A stretch of DNA of 64,000 nucleotides from Dasyornis broadbenti (GCA_013397935.1 VZRN01003168.1:124313-188312), one strand, 5' to 3'; shown: positions 1 through 12,592, counted from the first letter of the stretch. Made by a program: numbers and translations. The notes: generated from the sequence alone by a model not told the origin.

Positions 1-3000
1 CAAGAAAACAGTCCAGCAGAGGATGTAGTTTGTGCTACACAATTAATTTGGCTCAAAGCTTTAAATTACACATGCAGAAGTCCTCCAGGTACCTCAGTTT
101 CTCTGACCTGACAGAGGAAAATCCCTCAAAAGGCCTCTGGAGGGAGAACTTGACACGTGGCTTTGGCAGCCAAGGCATCACTTTGAGTCTCTCCCTGACT
201 TTTCATAATAACAATAACCCAAAACCAAAGCTGTAAACCCCAAACATGATTTTTCATTCAATAAAATGATATACTGAATTATTACAATTCTGTACAATTG
301 GCTTATGAAGATATTACACCCTTATATGATGATAAGCTGTGATTTACTTTAAAAAGTAATTATGGAAAAGCAGCCCGTGCTTATTGAAGGAACACAATGA
401 CTATTGTGGAGCCCTGGCTCCAGAGAACGGGGGGATGCTCTTTTGTTTGTCCTTTAACCTAATGTCTTCTTGGTTTATCTTGCAGCTGAGGCAGCTGAGC
501 AGGCTGGTTCTCACATCACTGCATGAATTCCACCCCCCAGCCAACTCAGGCCTGCAGGTACATTTAGAAAATGAGAATTTTGTTCTAGAATTTCCCTTCT
601 TAAGTCTTGTGGTGAAGATAAGGATAATACTCAGATTATGGGATTGATTCTCTGCTCTCTAACACTGGCCTCTTGTGTGACTCTGGGCAAGTCTCGCTTG
701 TGTTTTAATTCTTTCCACAGCTAAAAGGGAGATCAGACCAAGTTATTGCCAGTTTTACTCTCCTGTGTTTGGAATGTGAACTCTGCAGGGTGAGAACCAA
801 CTCGGGGTTTGTGTTTGTGTAATACTTGGTAAAAGTGCAATATCAGTTTCCTCTGCAAACTGCAGACTTGTATCCACATAATTACATGAGGATATCACCA
901 CTCCGGAGTAGTTATGAAATCCTTATAGTTATTAAGAGGAAAAAAAAGCGTGTTTTATGCTTAAAAAGTGAAACTCAGATAATTGACACCGCAAAGAAAT
1001 TCTGTGTTGTTGCTTTTAGTTGCTCTTCAGGCTATGAAGATACCTGTGAACTCACTGAAGCATTTTCTAAGGTGTCAAGATTTAACAGGTACAAGTTTGA
1101 CAGACAGGTGAAAAGAAAAACTCGGGGAAAAGTTTTCAAAGGTCTTTTCCTAGATCTGCGTGTGATCTTTTTAACCTCCAGAAAAGTGTGCTGACATGAT
1201 CAGCAAGTGATAAATGCTAAAAAGGAATTCTTTCTACAAGTGCTTTTTAAGAACACGTGGCAGAGAAGCAGCTACTAAGTGTAACTAAGCATGGAAATAT
1301 TTAACAACTGTACCAAAAAACAATTATGTGTGTTAGAAAGTGGGTTCAAAAGGTGACCAAAAAAACCCCAAAGAAGATTCAATTTTACCACAGCTTTGAC
1401 ATTTGCCTCCAAAGAGACAATGCCAAGTCATAAGATTGATTGAAACCTAAAAATAATGTTTAAACTTGCAACTGTCAGAGAGCTGAAAGCATGGAACAGT
1501 TAACCCTTCTTTTCAAGAGAGTATACTCAGTGATAAAAATGTTTGAAAAAAGTTTCAGGTCTATATTCATATCTGTATTTAAAATAAAACCAGTTATCAA
1601 CTGGAAATACACAGCACAAAAATGCATTAAATGTAATTCCAGGTTATTCATCAAATAAAGACTTTACACTTTTATTTCAACAGTTTAGCATTTCTCTTCT
1701 CTGTCTGGCTTAATAAAAAAATCAGTAAAATAGCAGAAGCCAGACACATGAAAGGGAATGCTGACAAACATGTAACACACTCTCTCCTGGTGTTTCATTT
1801 AGTCTTAGGCTTTTTTCTGTAAGTAAATGATGCCAAAAAAAAAGGTTTAATCTGTGCATATTGAACTTATTATTCGTCACATATCTGTGCTATCCTCAGT
1901 TTAAAAATTCAGATGCTGAAGCCTCCCAGTGAAATAATTAATCCAATGTCACACAGCAAGTCAGTGCCAGATCACAAACACTCCAGAGCTTTGGTTTCCA
2001 GTCTCTTGCTGTTCTTTATACCACAACATTTTAAATACTATCATTGTTCAGGACTGGGAAGAGATGGAAAGTGGTGGGAACAGTTTATCCAGCAAGTTAA
2101 AACTCTCCTCCTTATATCCCATGAACAGTGAATTAGGAAAATACCTTTTTCATGAGCTTTTAAGGTGCACTATCTCCCTGAATGGGAACTGAGCTCCAAA
2201 ACTGGTAGAGCTGTGGTGGCAGCACAGCTAAATTAAGAGTATTTAGTCTCAAAATAGCTCAACAGAAACCTGTGGGAATGCCATGCAGCTATGATACTCT
2301 CAGCTTCCCTGGGCATGAGAACGAACACTGGGTGAGAAGGAATCTGCATACAGAAATGCAACCCAAAAAAGTACTGCACTGAAACGACGGGCAAAGAGAA
2401 TCCAGGCAGAGCAAAGTATTTGGGTAGAAAGTTATCCAGTCCTCAGCCCCACTGCTCAGCACCACCTGCAGATGAGCCAACGTGCCCACAATGAAAAACA
2501 AATCAAACAGAATAAGGATGGTGCACTAAACTCCCCTACAAACAAGGGTTTGGGTTGTAGGGAAAAGGAATTTTTAGAAGCTCCTAAAGCCTAGTTTGTA
2601 TTTGCAAAAGCCACAAGAATTCCTCCAGCAATCAAACTGGTCAGTGCTCATGTCATCCAAAGGCACTGTTGAGGGGGTGTGTGGGAGTTAGGGAACTGTC
2701 TTACATTCCTTAAATTCAGCCTCAGGAACAGCTGATTTCCTTTTGTCAAACTCACCCCCATCATCTCCTCCTTCCTGGCTCAAAGTTTGTATGAATCACT
2801 GAAAATTTAACAGGCGAGTAAGTACAGAACAGAAGAGCTTTTAGTTTCATGCCAGGTTTCTTAAAGGAAGCAACTACAGTTCTGTAATAAATATACTGAG
2901 AAAAATTAATGAGTCACCACCCATGCACATGTGTTATAAATAGCTCAGCATTCTCCCTCATGGCTGCTATAAAAGAGATTTTTTTTAAGATCTTATTTTA

Positions 3001-6000
3001 ACCAGCAAATTATTAGGTATCGCTCTGTGGTATTTTAATTACAGGCTCTATCACAGACTCCTTGTGCTCCAGCACGCTGCACAAAGCTATTCCAGGATAA
3101 CTGTTTCAAGCAGACAACACTGCTCCCATCCAGCAAAGTCGTAAGCATGCACAACAGGTCATTCAATAAGTATAGATGCCTTACTTAAATTCAGTTAAGT
3201 GGGGAAAAAAGGCTACTATTAATGTAGTTACCAATCAGGCAAAAACATCTTCTTGCTAGTGGTGCTCAGAGTCTGCTCCTTCTCCCAGTAATCTCATAAA
3301 TGTCAAGCAAAAAAACCATGTTGTCCTTCTTTATTAGTAGCCAGTAAGAAGTTAATTAGCTTAAAAACATCAACCCTTAAGGTTATCAGGATATAAAATG
3401 CACACTTATAACTAATGTTATTGGCCTGGATAGATCCTTGTTACAAAGTCATTCAGCACCAGCAGTGGGAATCAGCTCGTTTAAACTGATCATCAAAATC
3501 GAATCCTTTGATAGAAATTATTATTGTATAGTGATAAAAATGAAGTAATTAAAAAGAAAAAATAACAAAACAAAACAAAAAGGTAATTTTGAAATTATAA
3601 AGAAATAAAAAATTGGCTGATGCCAGGTCAATTCTCTCCTCTGTGTTAATTACCAATGAAAATACTGGTCTGCTGTTTGCATTCTCCAAAGAAATTTCCT
3701 TTAATGAAGTTAAGTTTTTCTTTACAGGAGACTGTGCAGACATTGGAGCAGGTTTGGAGCCAGTTCTGCCTTGGAAAACGTTTTGCAAGGTCAGCAGTTT
3801 TTCCTTCCAGCTATAATATTCTACTCATCAGCTCAGAACGTGCTTTTTAATAAAAATGCAGTTGCATTAAAATACCGATTTCAATATAGTCATTGTTATT
3901 ATTTATATTTTATATATATATATAATTAATATTTTGTCCTGCAAGGAGCAGGGACTTGGACTCAATGATCCATATGGGTCCCTTCCAACTTGAGATATTC
4001 TACAATTCTGTGCTTACACAAAACTAGTCTTTGAAAAAGTAGTCAAACAGTACGAAACTAAAGACCAACTTTTAGATTTTACTTCCTGTCAGCAAATTTC
4101 AGCAGAAACTACAAAAATAAAATCCTGGTATATTCAACACTGAAATTTGAAGGAAGGCAGAGGAAAATCCACCTCTAGATTCAAAAAGTTAATTATCCAG
4201 TTTATTACACTTCTAGTTTTAGCAACAGACAATCTAAATTGGTCCCGTTAAAATATGCCCAGGTGCCCTCAGTGATACAAGTTAAGTAGCTTGTATCTAG
4301 CTGGCTTTTAGAGCAATGTAACAGAAAAATGAGACTTTGGGGGGCATGAACCACAACTCCACTCCTCATCCCTCCCATGAACAGCACCACCCACATAAAT
4401 ACACTGGAAACTGAACTCCTCCGCTGGATGTATTAAGAGGTAAAACACGACATATTCTGCATTTCTGCATGTCTATAACCCACCACCCCACTGCCAAGCT
4501 ACATTAGCTAACTTCATGGCAAACAAAGCAGATTGTGATCTGTCCTCACTGGACAGCTCCCCAGCATAAAAAACCCCAACCTATACAAGAAGATAGAGAG
4601 TAGATAATGCAAAGTACCAGCTCTGCCATCCCTCTATCAAACCACGTGAAACAGGAGTGCAAAACAAAGTGGCACCTAGCAAGGAACTTTTCCCTTTTCA
4701 CCTCTGCTTAGAACAAACAACAACAATGTGGAACTCTGCTCTCAGAAACCACACTACATCAGTTTGCTTTGTAGCCCAATACCTTAATTACATGCTCCAA
4801 CGCTGGTTTTCCAATATTTAATTTAAATTTTAGGATAAAACAGTACACAGCATATCGCACAGTGTTCCTGACAAGCTTTCCACAAATTTGAGCAGCATAA
4901 TACAGTGTACTTTAAGAGGAAAACTCTGATTTTCTCCCTGTAAGTTCAGCCTCTCCTCCACCCCCAGCACAGCATTCAGAAGCATTTCACGGCATCAAAC
5001 ACATCTCAAACCCGCTCTGCAAATCCTTTTGCCTTCTCTTTGCAGCCACAGAAGCTCCCATCAACTACAGCTACTGCAAATGCAAAGAAACAACAGCAGA
5101 AAAGTAATGAAAATCTTGAATATAGCTCTCCTAATGGGATGTAACAGCTGGAACAAAGATCTAACCCAGCTGGGAGAGCCATCATTTTCTTCTGCAAGTG
5201 AGAACACGTGAGCAGCGATGACAGGCTTTTCACAGCGATACCACAGGGTCTCAACTACGTCAGAATAAATCCATTCAGTTTGGAACACAAAGATTATGTC
5301 CCTCAGCTGACAGCCCTGCTAACTCAAACCCCACTGGTTTGACTCTGAGATAACACCCTGACAATAAAGATGCTACAATTGGAATTTAATTAATTCTACT
5401 TATGCAAAACCATGGCAGAATTCAACTCATTCATCCAGAGCTGGGTTTGTACAGTAACTTATTTTAGGAGCAAAAGGAAACAATTCTGAAATCGCAGAGA
5501 AATGTCAGCTCAGTATTAAGATGTCGTTTTACAAACCCTTTTAAAGAAAGAAATACAGGAATCGTTTTAAGAGAGGTAATACAAAAAACACCACATCACT
5601 GGCATGAAAACAGCATATTCCCCTTCTCCTCAAAAGAAAAAAAAACACCCACAAAAAAACAACAAACCAAAAGATTGTGATACTTGTGGTACTTCCTTCC
5701 CCATTCATAGAGGGGAAAAATGCCTTTTCACACTTTCAGTAAGCAAACCCAAAGCAAGAAAGGGATAATCGAGCTCTACACAGTTCCAGTCCTCAATACC
5801 AAAAAGAAAAAGGTTTATCTGCATCATCTCTGTGTCTTTTCCTCCCAGTCTTACAAACACTACAGCACGAACATCTTCCCCAACACTTGTACTAACCCTA
5901 TCAAAGGACAGCTCTGACCAAGCCTAGCTGAGCTCCTTTTTCACTCCAGAACTCCATTCTCCCACACCCTCTCTGTCTCCTTCAATTGCTTTAAAGACCA

Positions 6001-6300
6001 TTTCTGTGTGGATTGAGATACAAACTCCAGAGGTACAGCAGCTGCATTTGTACTGCTGGGAGATACGGGTTAATATTGCACAGTCCCATTTCCAGATTAA
6101 CTTGCTCTCAAATTTGGGGAAAGCTTGTACAAGAAAACCTATTCTACCTGAGAAATCCAGTTTGCAGCACGCAGTCCCTCCTAAGCTTGGTTACACTGGC
6201 AGTGTCAGACTGGGTCTCAATTATTCCTGAAATGATGGAGCAGAGGCAGGACCAGGTACATTCAGCTCATCTCTTCTTTGCTTCATGGGGGACCCCGGCA
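1..6300 (-). other. TAF3 intron 1, ordinary part
   Basis: This is non-coding DNA inside the first TAF3 intron, which is very long in vertebrates. It is A/T-rich with short A-rich tracts (about 3545-3615 and 5635-5680), a short TA run at 3908-3924 and one CR1 tail. I see no exon, RNA gene or conserved motif that I could defend. The open frames here are short and lack recognisable protein sequence. Confidence 0.7.
3937..4010 (+). mobile_element. CR1 LINE 3' tail fragment
   Basis: The stretch contains ACTCAATGATCC, GGGTCCCTTCCAACTTGAGA and a degenerate ATTCTACAATTCTG end, the usual avian CR1 3' terminus in sense orientation. It is 5'-truncated and non-coding. Confidence 0.8.
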
Positions 6301-9240
6301 GCAGTGAGAACTTCCCTTCTTCAAAGAAGGGACATGACCTTCAGCAACAGCACTTTCAGGCCATGGTTGCTCCTCTCCTGACCAAGCCACTCACACGGAG
6401 CTTCCCAGCTCTGCACACTCTCCAAATTCATTCAAATTCAGCAGAGGAATCCAACACACTCAGCCCTCACAGTTCCTTGGATTTTGATGCTGCATCCTAT
6501 CCACCACCAACTGACACCAGCATACCTCTGATTTTCCTCTCACCTGTGGCTGTGATACCTCATTAACACAGTTCCCACAGCTTGGACAGAGCACTGGCAA
6601 ACGTTCCCAGTGGTGCATTTCAGGGCTGCCAACCCTGTCACCCACCCAGTAACTTCCCGCAGTCCCCAGCACATTCTCTGAACTGGTGGTGGCTACAGTA
6701 GCCTCAAATCCACCATCAGTGAGGCACCTTCTCCATACCCAGCACTTCAGGCAAGTAATCAATCCACCCAAGCTCCAAACCCTGCCAGACCCAACTGCTC
6801 TGACCTCTGCCCCAGGGGCTCTCCAGGACTCTCCCTTCCACAAGAACAGGACACATGGAGCAGCAGCTGCCCAAAAACACTACAGCTCTCCAGCATGCCA
6901 AAGGAAGGGGGAACATGACCTTTTTGGCCACAGCTCTCCAGCATGCCAAAGGAAGGGGGAACATGCCCCTCTTGGCACAAGGAGGCACAAGCAGCCTGTT
7001 TTTCCAGGCACACACAGGCTACACCCACCTCTCCAGGGTACCGTTGCTCCCCAAAGCCCCTCCATTAGAGATATCCTACTTCATTTCCCTCCTAATACTC
7101 ACAGATCCAGCAGGAGCACTGGCAGCCCCATCTCTGCACACAAATCTCTGCCACATGACACCCTCCCTGCCCCACATGTAAGGCAGCAAAGACCTCCACG
7201 CACACACAGACTTGTGAGCCTCCGACCACATTTGACAGCCTGAGCCTTGCTCCACATTTCCTGTTTAGATCCGGCATGGACCCTGACAATCTCCCTCTCC
7301 CCCCAGACTGCCACCTCCTCACCCCTTCCTGACCCATCAGCATCCTTTCCTGACATTCCCAGAGTCACCGCACCCCTACCACCCTCTCAACCTCACTGGC
7401 AGCATTACTGACCCAGCAAGCAACTGGACATCCCATCCTCCCACATCCCATGTTCTGCAGGAACCAGTGGGACATCCAACCCCTCAGTATCTTCACTGCA
7501 GGCTCTGCAGGGACACAGACAATCCCTGGGCACACAACTGCATCCCCTATTGTACTTTCAGACCCCATAGTGGTACTCCCTTTCCAAACCCATCAATACC
7601 AATATTCCACACTCCTGTGTGACCCAGCCAGCAGTCCTTGGCACTGATTCCCAGACCTCTCTTCCTTTCTCTTCTCCCATATGCTGCAAATTCAGCCCTT
7701 CCAAGCTCCCACCCCAGCAGCACCTCACCCCAAATCCAGTGAGGCCATGGGCATCCTGCCCTCCACCCTCACTCCCAGCTCCTTCTGCACCACTTCAATG
7801 GCAGCATTGGCTAAATCCAGTCCCCCATATATCCAGCCAAACCTCTTCCACTGCATCCACATGAGGACGCTCATACCTCATGCCACGTGCACTAAATTAT
7901 GCCCAGCCCCATTCCACCCCTTCTGCACACGCACTCCGCACCTCCCATGTGCAGCCCTGTCACATTCCCACATCCTGTGCACTACAGCTCCACTTCCCCC
8001 AAAAAACATCCTAGTGAAGCCCTGCTTTCCCACATTCCCCACAGATATGTTCCCAGCCTCACAGTGGCACTGCTTCCCCCCTCTACACAAACATTCCCAA
8101 ATCAGAGCACCTCAACAATAGGACTTGCAGCCTCAGCTCTCCCTCCCCATGCAGGAGGGAATCCAAAATTTGCACTCTCCATCCTCAGCACTTCCCCTTG
8201 TGCCAGAACAATGAACCCTACACACACATCCCCACCTGCAGTGGGCCCTCACAGCCTCCACAGCACTGTTCCTAGGGCACAAAAGATGACCCAAAGATGA
8301 GCCAGGACAACACAGCACGTGAGATAGCCATGCACACATCCTGTCCAGCAAGGGGCTGGCTGTCCCTTCTCCCCTCCAGTTCACCCCCCTCCCAGATTCA
8401 GAACAGCCCAGTAATGGAGTCAATAGTTCTCTCTACCCCTTCTGTCCTCGTGCATCCCCCTGCTCAGCACCCTGCATGCTGTAGCCAGAGTGAGATAGCA
8501 GCCTCATGTTTCCATACCCCAGATCCATTGCCACAGAGCCTCCTTTCCTCCAACTGCAGCACCATGTTCCCAACTCTTTGCCCATACCCAGACCCACTGC
8601 ACCACAGTCCTCCTTGGCACCAGGACCCCTTTATACCAACGCTGCCCCACAGCTTCCCTTCCCATCCTCTCAGTCCTCTGCCCTGTTCCACAGACCGACT
8701 CCCTTTTCCCTTCCCCACTGCCCCACGGGCTGATCTTCCCCAAACCTACACCTCGCACCCACTGACTCGGAGACCCCAGCACTGCCCAAACGCCACCTCC
8801 TCACACTCTCCTGCCCTGCTCAAATGACCACACCTCTACGACCCTCTCCTGCCAAGCACTCCCAGCTCCTGGTACTGCTTGACAGGCTCCCAGCTGCCCT
8901 CCCCACGCCTCCACAGTGATACCCCACAGACTCCATCCCCAGGGCCCCAGCACTGCCCAAACCCACCTCGCTGTACCCTCCTGCCTTGCCCAAATCCACC
9001 TCCACGTGCCCTCCTGCACTGTCACCCAGACCTCAGCACTGCCAAAATCCCACCACTCCGTGACCTCTTGCCCTGTCCCCCAGGCCCCAGCACTGCTCCA
9101 AACCACTTCCTTGTGCCCTCCTGCCCTGCCCAAATCCCACATCCCCGTGCCCCTGTCCTGCCCCTGATGCCCCGCACTCCCCAGCGCTGTTTCCTTGGCG
9201 GGATGGCCGAGGCTGGCAGGGCTCACGGAGCTCACTCAGT
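6300..9240 (-). repeat. C-rich/G-rich strand-asymmetric tract in TAF3 intron 1
   Basis: For about 3 kb the + strand is rich in C and poor in G; for example 8941-9000 holds 30 C and 9 G. The TAF3 transcript is therefore G-rich immediately downstream of its promoter. Parts are degenerate tandem repeats: the phrase CCAGCACTGCCCAAA and variants recur at about 8775, 8945, 9032 and 9085, alternating with CCCTCCTGCC-type phrases. Long open frames here reflect the skewed composition, not genes. Confidence 0.75.
6882..6965. repeat. Two-copy tandem repeat, 48-bp period
   Basis: A 36-base phrase beginning ACAGCTCTCCAGCATGCC occurs at 6882-6917 and again, apparently identical, at 6930-6965, separated by 12 unrelated bases. 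The near-perfect identity suggests a recent duplication inside the C-rich tract. Confidence 0.85.
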
Positions 9241-9700
9241 CCGGACCCTGCTCAAGCAGGGCCACCCACAGTGGCCTCCCAGGACCGTGTCCAGCCGCAT
9301 CCCCCCCGGCCCAGTCCCAGTCCGCACTCACAGAGCTCGCAGTAGCGGTGGCAGCCCCGGCCCAGCCCCTGCAGGTACCGCTGCAGCACGTCGGTGAGCA
9401 GGTCACAGGCCGAGACCTGCACCGAGTCCCAGCCGAGGGCCTGGCAGATCTGCGCCACCGACACCCGCAGGAGCCAGCGGGAGTAGGTCTCGCACATCCC
9501 GCCGGGGCCGGGGGGCCGCGGGAGCTCCTCACGCACCGCCCGCCACCGCCACCATCGCCGCCGCCATCTTGGCGCCGCCCCGCCCCCGCCAGGCAGCGCC
9601 GCTCGAGCGCCGAGCACATCGAGAGGGGCGGGAAACATCGCCCAGCGCGCCCACAGCCCGCAGCGCTGCGGGGACACGCTCCGGTCGGGGAATACAAATA
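9180..9700 (-). promoter_or_regulatory. TAF3: CpG-island promoter of TAF3
   Basis: CpG dinucleotides are dense here, in contrast to the CpG-poor DNA on either side. On the minus (sense) strand a YY1-type element AAGATGGCGGC reads 9570-9560, about 65 bp upstream of the ATG, a usual place for YY1 near a start site. A GC box followed by an E2F-like GGGCGGGAAA lies at 9626-9635. There is no TATA box. Transcription probably starts near 9570-9600; this is inferred from the motifs only. Confidence 0.7.
9332..9497 (-). CDS. TAF3: TAF3 coding exon 1 (TFIID subunit 3), partial gene
   Basis: This exon encodes the first 55 residues of TAF3, the TFIID subunit that pairs with TAF10 through a histone fold and, in the full protein, reads H3K4me3 through a C-terminal PHD finger. 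The start codon is 9497-9495 and the peptide begins MCETYSRWLLRVSVAQICQA. It continues with GWDSVQVSACDLLTDVLQRY and ends GRGCHRYCEL, which is nearly the human TAF3 N-terminus and covers the first helices of the histone fold. The exon stops after one base of codon 56, followed by the donor gtgagt at 9331-9326, the same phase expected from the human SELY junction. All later exons, including the PHD finger, lie beyond position 1. The exon is embedded in a CpG island and ATP5F1C lies upstream on the same strand. The differences I see from human are scattered substitutions, with no breaks. Confidence 0.95.
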
Positions 9701-9707
9701 TTGAGAG

Positions 9708-10095
9708 ATATTGAGATATTGATATTTAGAGATCTCCCCGTGCCTGAAGGGAGTTACAGGAACGATGGGGCAAGACTATTAACAAGGGCATGTCCAGGAC
9801 AAGGGGGAATGGCTTCAAACTGAGAGTAGTTTTAGATGAAATACTGAGAAGAAATTCTTCGCGGTGAGGGTGGAGAGGCCCTGGCACAGAGAAGCTGTGG
9901 ATATCCCGATTCTGGCAGTATTCAAAGCCAGGTTGGATGGGGCTTGGAGCAACCTGGTGCTGGAAGGTGTCCCTGTCCATGGCAGGGAGTGGAACAAGAT
10001 GATCTTTAAGGTCCCGTCCAACCTAAACCATCTGTGATTCTATGATCTCTATATATAATCTCAGTATCTCTAAATAAATATAAATATCTCAATAT
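9708..10095. repeat. Inverted repeat bracketing a CR1 fragment
   Basis: A 26-base arm at 9708-9733 matches the reverse complement of 10066-10095 at 25 of 26 bases, apart from a 4-base insertion in the right arm. Both arms are A/T-rich (ATATTGAGATATT core). Between them lies a CR1 3' fragment. CR1 elements have no terminal inverted repeats, so the arms are not part of the LINE. They start just upstream of the TAF3 CpG island. Confidence 0.7.
9774..10045 (+). mobile_element. CR1 LINE 3' fragment upstream of TAF3
   Basis: The sequence runs through the CR1 3' end in sense orientation: AGAAATTCTTCGCGGTGAGG, GGTTGGATGGGGCTTGGAGC, GGTGTCCCTGTCCATGGCAG, then GATGATCTTTAAGGTCCCGT and a TGATTCTATGATC terminus. 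It is truncated at the 5' side. Confidence 0.9.
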
Positions 10096-10103
10096 ATCTA
10101 GGA

Positions 10104-10275
10104 GACAGGTATCATGAGGATGGTGCCAGACTCTTTTAAGTGGTGTCAAGTGACAGAATAAGGAGCAATGGCCATAAACTAAACCAAACCACAAGAAGTT
10201 TCACCTCATCATGAGGAAGAACCTCCTTACATTGAGGGTGCCAGAGCACTGGAACAGGCTACTCAGGAAGGTAAT
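10104..10275 (+). mobile_element. CR1 LINE fragment, internal part
   Basis: The stretch contains phrases typical of the 3' part of CR1 ORF2 in sense orientation, including ATGAGGAAGAACCTCCTTAC and CAGAGCACTGGAACAGGCTA. The terminal CR1 tail is missing; a T-rich and C/T-rich stretch follows. Confidence 0.75.
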
Positions 10276-10494
10276 TTTTTTTTTCTTTCCCTCTGGATGG
10301 AGGAGGCAGATGCCAGCACTTGCTCTTGCTGTGTTTCTCCTCTGTGGGATCAACCATTTCTTCAGGCAGATCACACCTGCAGACATCAGGTGTTCACTTT
10401 GAGGATCTTGATATTAAACTTTCTGGGTGAAGATTCTTAATTAAAGAACTGGACAGCAGGTCAAGGGAGGTAATTCCTTCCCTCTGCTCTGCTC

Positions 10495-10700
10495 TCTGAC
10501 CCCAGCTGCAGTCCTGCATCCAGCTCTGGAGAACTCAGCACTGGGAAGAATGTGGAGCTACTGGAGTGAGTCCAGAGGAGGTCACAAATATGCTCTGAGG
10601 ACTGAAATATCTCTGCCCTGGAGACAGCCTGAGACAGCTGGGTTTGTTGAGCCTGGAGAAGAGAAGGCTCCAGGGAGAACCATTGCAAGGTCACCTGTAA
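10495..10700 (+). mobile_element. CR1 LINE fragment, internal part
   Basis: Phrases such as TGAGTCCAGAGGAGGTCAC and GAGCCTGGAGAAGAGAAGGC match the CR1 ORF2 C-terminal region in sense orientation. The fragment is truncated at both ends. Confidence 0.8.
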
Positions 10701-11239
10701 GCAGACAGCTACATAAATAATCATATTTAAGGTCAAGAGTCCCTGGTCAGTAGCAACATTAGTTTTTGTAAACACCAATCTGGCAGCAATGAGGAAAAAG
10801 TGTTTCCGGGTGAGTTGTTTAATAGGGGAAAAAAACCCAAGTAGTGAAAGGATGGAACTATGGTGGCAAAAATGAACCAGAAACAAAATTAACAGTAACT
10901 GAGAGGTGTAGGAGGTGCAATGAGGAGCAGCAGAGCTGTTACTCAGGAGTGGCTGTAGAGATACACAAGCTGAACTGTAACTCAGTAATTGTATATAACT
11001 AACCAGAGCATGGAGGACAGAACTGTAAATAATAAAAGTCTAGTATAAGAACTTAATTAGTTCATAAATTAGCACTTTAGTTTATTAGACCATTAATAGT
11101 GTGTTGATCAGTCAATGAAAAGTTGTATCAGTCACATCTCACTTCTGCAGCCTCAATTACAGGACCTGGACCTGGCACAAAGTCCTGAAGCTCATGGTTT
11201 GTTCACCTTGAGGATGGTGTCCCTCAGGACTCCAGACTG

Positions 11240-11512
11240 GGACCAGGATGAGCTTCTCTGGGCACCCTGTGCCAGGGCCTCACCACCCTCACACTAAAGA
11301 ATTCCTTCCCAATATCCCATCTCATCCTGCCCTCTGTCAGTGTAAAGCCATTGTCTCTTGTACCGTTGCTCCATGCCCTTGCCCAAAGTCACTTTCCAGC
11401 CCTCTTGGAGCCCCTTCAGGCACTGGAAGGTGCTGGAAGGTCTCCCTGGAGCCTTCTCTTCTCCAGGCTGAACAAAACTCTCATTCTGTTTCCATAGCTC
11501 CAGCCCTCTGAT
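11240..11512 (-). mobile_element. CR1 LINE fragment
   Basis: In antisense orientation the stretch carries GTGCCAGGGCCTCACCACCC, AGAATTCCTTCCCAATATCC and CTTCTCTTCTCCAGGCTGAA, which are reverse-complement CR1 3' phrases. It lies in the spacer between TAF3 and ATP5F1C. Confidence 0.85.
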
Positions 11513-11904
11513 ATATGTATTTCTATATGCACACTGACCATGCTATAAACAGTGTCCATTCCAAATAAAGTCGGTAGTGACTCACCTAATCAGATCAGTT
11601 AATTTTAAAAGGTGGACATCTGGAAATAGTAGCAATACAGAATTCAAATAAGAGAGATCAGTGTTCCAACTGTGTGATCAAGAGGTTAATCCAGTCTCCT
11701 TCAGCCCTCAATATAATGTATGTGGCACAGGGTGAAGTCAGGAAATCTCTTCCACTCTTCAAAAGAAACATCCCCTTACATGTTTCACATGGCAAATGAA
11801 TTAAAAATGTAGAGCACAGACTTTTAAAAAATAAGTCTCAAAACAAACCCAAGCCCAACCCAGATATTTAGATACCAAGAGCATTTGCTCCACAGACAAC
11901 CAAA

Positions 11905-12048
11905 AGGATCTGTTTCATGGAGGTGGTTTATTTTAAGAATTTACAGATTTCTGGGGCTTTTCCGCTTCTTCGCAAGATAACAGAGCAGTCTTGTTAACAC
12001 AGACACAGGCAGGCTAAACCACATATGCTCAGAAGAGCTCCTCTTCAC
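11905..12048 (-). other. ATP5F1C: ATP5F1C terminal exon (exon 10) with 3' UTR and poly(A) signal
   Basis: An acceptor (ttccttacag) ends at 12049, and the exon opens GTGAAG from 12048. When joined to exon 8, which ends in CT, it reads CTG TGA, so translation stops at once and the protein ends in Leu. The minus-strand poly(A) signal AATAAA reads 11932-11927, so cleavage is expected near 11905-11915. The exon is otherwise 3' UTR. Confidence 0.8.
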
Positions 12049-12592
12049 CTGTAAGGAAATTTGAAACAAATTAAAACCCTTTATTTTAAACTGTTATCTC
12101 CCCCAATTTGAATACTTCATTAATATCCCTTACCACCCCCCAAATTAATAATCAAATCTATTTTTTTCTTATGTTTTAAATTTTGAGTTCTTCCTTACAT
12201 TCTAGATTTTGAAGATGTTCATTTTGCTACAGAAACGTCTTCAGATATGTCTTACATACAGACATTTTTAAGTCATTGCATTAAGTCAGGGCACTATGCA
12301 AAAATTCAAACAGTAATTGCAAATGAATCCAATAATACAGAAAAAAAACCCCACAGAAAATTCTGTCTATGTGGGTTTATGCTCCATACATGGACATACT
12401 TTCTTTAAAATTACTGAAAATTAAGAACTCTTTGTTCAGGCATTGAAACTAGAAATGGACAATTTCACAGCTCTTTAGGAAACAAGTTTCTGTCTGACCA
12501 AGACATTTGAGTTCTGACTTCCTCATTTGAGTTCAGATTTTCTGTGTTAATTCATTTTAAAACATAACCAAGTTTCTATTTCATAACTTTAC

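Noticed and set aside
6460..6843. 127-codon minus-strand frame within TAF3 intron 1
   Set aside because: Low-complexity composition and no similarity to TAF3 or any family I know.
6686..9235. Long overlapping open frames (up to 185 codons) on both strands
   Set aside because: They come from C-rich, stop-poor repeat DNA. The predicted peptides are Pro/Ser/His-rich on one strand and Gly/Trp-rich on the other, several frames are open at once, and none resembles a known protein.
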